Assembly: GCA_023205875.1 (NCBI GenBank)
Contig: CP060759.1
Location: 659,501-723,500 of the forward strand
DNA from: Chloropicon primus
Lineage: Eukaryota; Chlorophyta; Chloropicophyceae; Chloropicales; Chloropicaceae
Direction: 5' to 3'
DNA length: 64,000 nt
The notes under the pieces were generated by a model that had not been told where the DNA came from, did not search any database, and was given only the letters and a program-made list of their open reading frames with translations. Of this stretch, positions 59,437 to 64,000 are shown one piece after another. The stretch's first letter is position 1. The number at the start of each line of letters is the position of its first letter. The position numbers and the translations under genes are program-made.

Positions 59437-60480
59437 ATGAATAAATTGGACTTTGACTCCTGGACCATCAACAAGACGAGCGAGAGCCTCAAGTCCCTCA
59501 AGGGCTACGGGATACCGCAGACGCTGTCCCGGGCGGAGGACGAGTGGTGTGAGCGCGTGGCCGCCTCCATCATTGAGGTGAGACTCAAGAAGAAAGAGGA
59601 GTCGGAGGAAGTGGCGGTTCAACGGAAGGCAAAAGTGGAGGAGGAGGAAGTGGAGGAGGAGGAGGAGGAGCCAGAGACCGTCCCAACGGCTCACAGGGTG
59701 GACTGCGATCTGGAAATCCTCGGCGAAGACCTCACGGATCCAACGGAGGGTTCCTTTTCCAGCGGCAAGCACAAAATTCTGAGAGTGGGATACTACAATC
59801 CTGTATCCGCGCGCAACTGGAGGAGCACGACTCGCATTAAGAAGCCACACACGGCTCACGTGCAAAAGTACAGACCGAGCAGGAGGCACAGGCCGGTTCC
59901 CTCGATCAGGCTCGATGCCCCCATCGATGAGTGTGCCCCTGTGACGTCGAGGGGGTTTAGGGAGTCGAAACTTCCTCCGATATACAAGGAAATCAAGTCC
60001 GTCATGCAGCCGGCCCTGCCAACCATTGACGGCACCAGCACGATGTTCAAGTCCATCGACAAGCAGATAGACAAGGCCAAGGAGATCTGGAGGCAGGAAG
60101 AGCAGCTGCGGCGCCTCATAGCAGGAGAGTCGCCACTGCCTGAACCCGAACCTGAGCCTGAGCCTGAGGTGGTGGTGAAGAAAGGAATAGGCTTCAGGAA
60201 AGGCAAGAGCAGGGAGGTGAGGTCGCCGGACAAGGACCCGAGGAAGATCAAGAGCAGGGAGGTGAGGTCGCCGGACAAGGACCCGAGGAAGGTCAAGAGC
60301 AGGGAGGTGAGGTCGCCGGACAAGGACCCGAGGAAGGTCAAGAGCAGGGAGGTGAGGTCGCCGGACAAGGACCCAAGGAAGGTCAAGAGCAGGGGACCCT
60401 CACCGGACAAGGACCCGAGGAAGGTCAAGAGCAGGGAGGTCTCACCGGACAAGGGCCTGAAGAACGGGCCAAAGCGTTAG
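59437..60480 (+). CDS. Hypothetical protein with C-terminal KSREVRSPDKDPRKV repeats
   Basis: This 347-residue protein has a non-repetitive N-terminal 240 residues, including LDFDSWTINKTSESLKSLKG, a Glu-rich run, and two stretches (RVGYYNPVSARNW, KLPPIYKEIKSVMQPALP) that look conserved. The end is six tandem 15-residue units of KSREVRSPDKDPRKV, the last two shortened, encoded by 45 bp repeats at about 60205-60465. Each unit offers an SP site followed by basic residues, a possible CDK/MAPK target. Family unknown; short basic-proline motifs of this style occur in cytoskeletal and ciliary proteins, but that is only a resemblance. An AATAAA lies about 95 bp after the stop. Confidence 0.7.
   Translation: MNKLDFDSWTINKTSESLKSLKGYGIPQTLSRAEDEWCERVAASIIEVRLKKKEESEEVAVQRKAKVEEEEVEEEEEEPETVPTAHRVDCDLEILGEDLTDPTEGSFSSGKHKILRVGYYNPVSARNWRSTTRIKKPHTAHVQKYRPSRRHRPVPSIRLDAPIDECAPVTSRGFRESKLPPIYKEIKSVMQPALPTIDGTSTMFKSIDKQIDKAKEIWRQEEQLRRLIAGESPLPEPEPEPEPEVVVKKGIGFRKGKSREVRSPDKDPRKIKSREVRSPDKDPRKVKSREVRSPDKDPRKVKSREVRSPDKDPRKVKSRGPSPDKDPRKVKSREVSPDKGLKNGPKR
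60205..60465 (+). repeat. 45 bp coding tandem repeat, about six units
   Basis: Units beginning aagagcagggaggtgaggtc are almost identical over the first four copies. The last two lose the codons for VR or EVR. The period is a multiple of three, so copy number can change without breaking the frame. Confidence 0.92.
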
Positions 60481-60655
60481 CCAGGCAAACGCTGAACTCG
60501 GGTTGTGTAGACGCTTTGACCATCCTCCCTCTGTTTGAAAGTTTTGTATATGTATTACTTTTGAAAAATGTATTATGAATAAATATTTACTGATTACCGT
60601 CCGAAGCAAACTATCTGTTGGCAGCGCCGCAGCCCCGCCAAGAAAGGTTCAGGCA

Positions 60656-61627
60656 CTACTTGCCACCCGGGGCGGGGCCTCCGGCGTAGAATGGACTTCC
60701 GAATGCACCCATGCCAAGCTCCTGCTGCTTGTTCCACACCGTTCTCGTGTATCCGCCAACCTGCGCCTTGAACTCGGTCTCCACCTTCTTTGGGAAAGTG
60801 ATGGCAGGGCAGTAGCTTCCCTGGAACTCGGTTCCAGTCTTGGAGAAACCGTTCAAGCTAGCAGGTGTCTTCGAGTAGGAGATGGATCCTGGGCTGCAGA
60901 TCAACTGCTTGCTCCCCGCGTCAACCGTGCACCCGCCGTTGGAAACCTCGATCTCGATGGCTCCGAGATCGAAACCAGGGAAGTTGTACGCCCCGGCGTC
61001 GTCGTTGATTCCTGCCTGGAGGCAGTGCGCCGCGTAGAACGCGTTGAATTTCGCCTGGAGCTCAGCGGGGAGGGCCCTGAAGCCAGTGCTGGTGTCCGTG
61101 AAGGGGGTCAGGGAGGGGTTGTCGTTCAAACCAATGAAAGGGGAGCCTCCGATGAAAGTTCCCGGGGGGATCATCACGTTTCCACCGCCGAAGCCGCCAG
61201 CGAACCTCCTCAGAGCTCCCATCTTTCTCTTGTCGCCCCCCTCACCCTCCTCCTCCTCCTCGTCCGCGGCCATCTCGCCGTGAGGCACCCCGACGACGTC
61301 CAGCAAGCCAGAGAAAGCCTCGAAGCTCTGGTAGCTCTCAATGTTGCCATCCTCCGCGTCCGCGTTCTCGACCATGCTGCCCAGGAGATCGTGGACGAGC
61401 TTGTGGGTCGAGTCCTCGTCCGCGCGGTTCTCCACGAAGGTGTGGATCTCGTCCTTCAAAACCTCCAGGAGCGGCTCCAGGTCGATCTGGATGTTGCTCG
61501 CGTTCGCAAGCTCGGCCGCGAGAGCGTCCAAGTGCTCCTCCTGGGCCTCCTTGGCGCTCGCGACTCCAGAAAACGCCAGCATGCCCACCGCCGCGACAGC
61601 GCAAAACTTCTTCATTCCCGTCTTCAT
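60656..61627 (-). CDS. Secreted or lumenal protein, unknown
   Basis: This 323-residue protein starts MKTGMKKFCAVAAVGMLAFS followed by GVASA, a clear signal peptide with an AxA-type cleavage site. A helical acidic region follows (HLDALAAELANASNIQIDLE, MAADEEEEEGEG), then KRKMGALRRFAGGFGGG and a C-terminal part with spaced cysteines (AHCLQAG, NGGCTVDAG, QLICSPG, SYCPAIT) that could form two disulfides. The KR pair before MGALRR resembles a processing site. It ends in GGPAPGGK. No family is recognised. Whether it is exported or lumenal is open. Confidence 0.75.
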   Translation of the reverse strand: MKTGMKKFCAVAAVGMLAFSGVASAKEAQEEHLDALAAELANASNIQIDLEPLLEVLKDEIHTFVENRADEDSTHKLVHDLLGSMVENADAEDGNIESYQSFEAFSGLLDVVGVPHGEMAADEEEEEGEGGDKRKMGALRRFAGGFGGGNVMIPPGTFIGGSPFIGLNDNPSLTPFTDTSTGFRALPAELQAKFNAFYAAHCLQAGINDDAGAYNFPGFDLGAIEIEVSNGGCTVDAGSKQLICSPGSISYSKTPASLNGFSKTGTEFQGSYCPAITFPKKVETEFKAQVGGYTRTVWNKQQELGMGAFGSPFYAGGPAPGGK

Positions 61628-62117
61628 GGCTCACAACAAAAGCTCAGCCTCTCTCTCTCTCTCTCTCTCTCACTCTTGTGCGTCCTCGACACACCTCAAC
61701 TCCCTGCTTGCGTCACAAGAGCGTCGCCAACACCTCTGCTCTGGCGCGTGGTCCGACGATTCAACACAAAAAAAGCACACCGCCGGGGGCGACGTTCTCA
61801 AGGCGTCAGCCGTTACGACTTCCCTCGTGGACAACGCTCGCCGCTCGCCCTCCCTCCAGAACGTGATGCTCGAGGGGCGATGGCGAGAACATAGTGTACC
61901 AAAATCAACACTAAAAATTACAGCTCCTGCGCACAGCTCCAGAGCCAGAGCGTGGAGGGGAACGGCAGCGCCGTCGTCGTGTTTTGCGGACGAGTTGGAG
62001 GACGGAGCTCGACGAAAGCGGGGCGAGAGGTCGGAAACGCGGGTACTTCGTCTCACGGGCTTTCCAGAGACCCAAGCGTTGCGTGATTTGGACGGGGACT
62101 CGAGCGGGAGGGGAACC
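61628..62117. other. Divergent intergenic region, secreted protein / FCF1
   Basis: This 490 bp spacer has a (CT)n run beside the secreted-protein start and otherwise ordinary sequence. No gene is supported. Confidence 0.4.
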
Positions 62118-63205
62118 ATGGGCCGTGCGAAGAAAGTCAGGAAGTTCGCGGAGGTGAAGCGCATCCTCAACCCGAAGGAGGTGAAGAAGTAAGTCCCTGC
62201 GTCGCGCGGGTCTCGTTCTTTTGCCGACGAGTGGTCTGCGCTGGGCTCTCTCTCAAGAATTGTGGACCGTGTGAACCTCTTCTGACTTTGTCTCTCTCTC
62301 TCTCTCTCTCTCTCTCTAGGCAGGACGGTGGGAAGAAGAAGAAGAAGGGGGAGGAGGTCCGACAAGTGTAAGTCGGGAACGAGCGACACTCGCGCTTTCC
62401 TGCTCGCGGGATGCTGACCGCTTGTCGTTTGCTGTTTGCCTTCGCAGGAACAAAACTCCCTCGGCGTTGTTCTTCAAGTACAACTCTGCTCTGGGTCCGC
62501 CTTACAGGGTCATTATCGATACGAACTTCATCAACTTCTCCATCAAGAGCAAGGTAGGAAGGCGTCACTCTTTGTCTCTCTCCCTCTCTCTCTCTCTCTC
62601 CCTCTCTCTCTCCCTCCCTCCCTCTCTCTCTCCCCCTCTGTGTTGTGTGTTTGTGTTTGTGTGTGTGTGTGTGCCAAGGCAAAGCGAAAAGAGGGCGACA
62701 TCTAACTCTTCTTGCTCTCCGTGACTCTTTCGACTTGTTTCAGATTGACCTCATGCAAGGGATGGTCGACTGCCTGTACGCCAAGTGCATTCCTTGCATA
62801 TGCGACGCGGTCATCGCCGAGTTGGAGAAGCTGGGGGACAAGTACAGGGTGGCTCTCCGGATAGCAAAGGTGAGTGACCCTCGGAGAAGAAGAAGAAGAA
62901 GAAGAAAGCACACGAAAGTCGGCCGCTGACCTCCCTCCCCACCTCCCTCCCCGTGTCCCTGCGTTCAGGACAAGCGCTTTGAGAGGATCCCGAACCCTCC
63001 GGGGTGCCAAGACAGCACGTACGCCGATGATGTCATCGTGGAGATTGCGAGGCAGCACCGGTGCTACATCGTCGCGACGTGCGACAGGGACTTGAAGCGC
63101 AGGATAAGGAAGATTCCCGGCGTCCCGATCATGTTCGTCCACAACCACAGGTACTCGGTCGAGCGCCTGCCCGAGGCCACGGTCGGCGGTGCCCCACGAT
63201 TCTGA
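62118..63205 (+). CDS. FCF1: rRNA-processing protein FCF1 (PIN domain)
   Basis: Five exons (62118-62188, 62320-62367, 62448-62553, 62744-62869, 62969-63205) give 195 residues, the family length, and all four introns are GT...AG with compatible phases. It starts [21 protein letters not shown]. The PIN core has [56 protein letters not shown] and [20 protein letters not shown], ending GAPRF. FCF1 is a small-subunit processome factor needed for early pre-rRNA cleavage. Two of its introns carry long CT tracts. It is the most intron-rich gene in the window. Confidence 0.97.
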
Positions 63206-63274
63206 TTCTGAACGACTCCTCCATAAGAAAGTGTACATAAATACATTAAAAAAGTTCGTGTTGTTGTTGTTGTT

Positions 63275-63901
63275 TTACATGGCGTGCTCCGCGAGCTTCT
63301 CTATCATGCTCTCTTGCTCGGTCTTCACCTTGAACAATGAGTCGTACTCTGCCTTGAGCCTCTCCAGCTCCTCCTGCTTCTCGAGCACCTTCTGCTTCAA
63401 CTCCTTCTCTTCCTTAGCCTGCGACTCCCTCGCCTCGGAGAGCTTGTTCCTCTGGCCAATCGCGGCCAGCTTTATCGCCTCGATCCGTTTCGCTTGCTGC
63501 TCTATCTTCGACACGGCATCGTTCCCAGCTGTTATCATCTGCGAGATCTTCTCACAGTACGTGGAGGACTCCTCCTTCAGTCTCACCGTGTCGTCGTACA
63601 CATCAGGGTCCAGCACCCTCACGCGATACGTCTGCACACACCCACACGCACACGCACAGAAAGAAAGACAACAACAACCAAAAGAAAAAAAACGCAGGAC
63701 AAACCACCCGTCAGCTCAGTCGAACAACAACAACCCCGCCAAAGTCCCTCCACACAAACACTCCTGGGCCAAGACAGACAACCAAGACAACCCACCCACC
63801 GTGGTGGTCCAAAGTTGTCCGACAGTGTTTGTGCGTTAGGGTTATTCACCGCACTACTTCCTTACCTCGTCGAAGGATATCATTGCCGTCGCTTGCATCA
63901 T
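63275..63901 (-). CDS. IFT20: Intraflagellar transport protein IFT20
   Basis: Two exons (63866-63901 and 63275-63631) give 130 residues; known IFT20 has about 132. The 12-codon first exon (MMQATAMISFDE) joins in phase 0 to TYRVRVLDPDVYDDTVRLKE, matching FDELNKLRVLDPEV...ELKEE of IFT20. The rest is one coiled coil (EKELKQKVLEKQEELERLKA) ending EQESMIEKLAEHAM. IFT20 is the IFT-B subunit that also works at the Golgi in sorting ciliary membrane cargo. The intron is 234 bp and CA/CAA-rich. It converges on FCF1 (69 bp between stops). With CEP76, it indicates a cilium-building lineage. Confidence 0.92.
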
Positions 63902-64000
63902 GACTGCTCGCTCCCTCTGCCCACAACCAAAGCCAAAGCCAATGCCTTCGCCTTCCGCTCTCTCTCTCTCTTCTGTTTGTTTTTGAATCGTTCGTGACGG

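Overview
This window reads as nuclear DNA from a small-genomed photosynthetic eukaryote, most likely a green-lineage alga. It is GC-rich and gene-dense, and introns are short and few: those placed inside coding regions run from about 70 to about 270 bp with GT...AG ends. The green-lineage evidence is a plant-type divinyl chlorophyllide 8-vinyl reductase, a green-type Rubisco activase-like AAA+ protein, a CHUP1-type C-terminal domain, a plant-like proteasome PBG1 and an R2R3 MYB. Two cilium/centriole genes (CEP76, IFT20) imply that the lineage keeps a ciliary apparatus. The species cannot be fixed from sequence alone.

Layout. 1-4.5 kb: a PiT phosphate transporter (runs off the left edge) divergent from a tandem pair of ACR3 arsenite exporters, the second with a plastid-transit-like leader; three tandem TGACGT-type sites lie between. 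4.8-14 kb: plastid-type ornithine carbamoyltransferase, a CIB/calcineurin-B-like EF-hand protein, a probable complex I accessory subunit, a SCFD2-like Sec1 protein, DVR and a SCAMP. 14.4-22.4 kb: a CX5R phosphatase-like protein, the Rubisco activase-like protein with N-terminal repeats, an MRS2/CorA protein with GEN in place of GMN, a small unknown, a 6 x 102 bp minisatellite and a PUFA-type ELO elongase. 22.5-32.3 kb: a PH-like/CHUP1 protein, a small zinc-ribbon protein, a family X DNA polymerase, a nucleotide-sugar transporter, and a TnpB/Fanzor-type RNA-guided nuclease relic with a possible guide RNA beside it.

32.7-49.6 kb: mitochondrial SHMT, proteasome PBG1/PSMB4, a plastid-type TLDc protein, a G3BP-like NTF2 protein, a double DJ-1, CEP76, an unknown plastid-type protein, condensin SMC2 and the R2R3 MYB. 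50.7-64 kb: a PYNPYPGQP-repeat protein, an aldose 1-epimerase, an LSD-like amine oxidase with a C-terminal CW finger, a small unknown, a roughly 0.85 kb minisatellite, mitochondrial Qri7/OSGEPL1, a protein with 15-residue SPDKDPRK repeats, a secreted unknown, FCF1 and IFT20.

The genes are mostly unrelated neighbours, as expected in a compact eukaryote. The one arrangement that looks functional is phosphate/arsenic (PiT-ACR3-ACR3). The intergenic DNA repeatedly shows local direct duplications with spacings of 102-189 bp. I saw no retroelement, CRISPR array, rRNA or tRNA gene.
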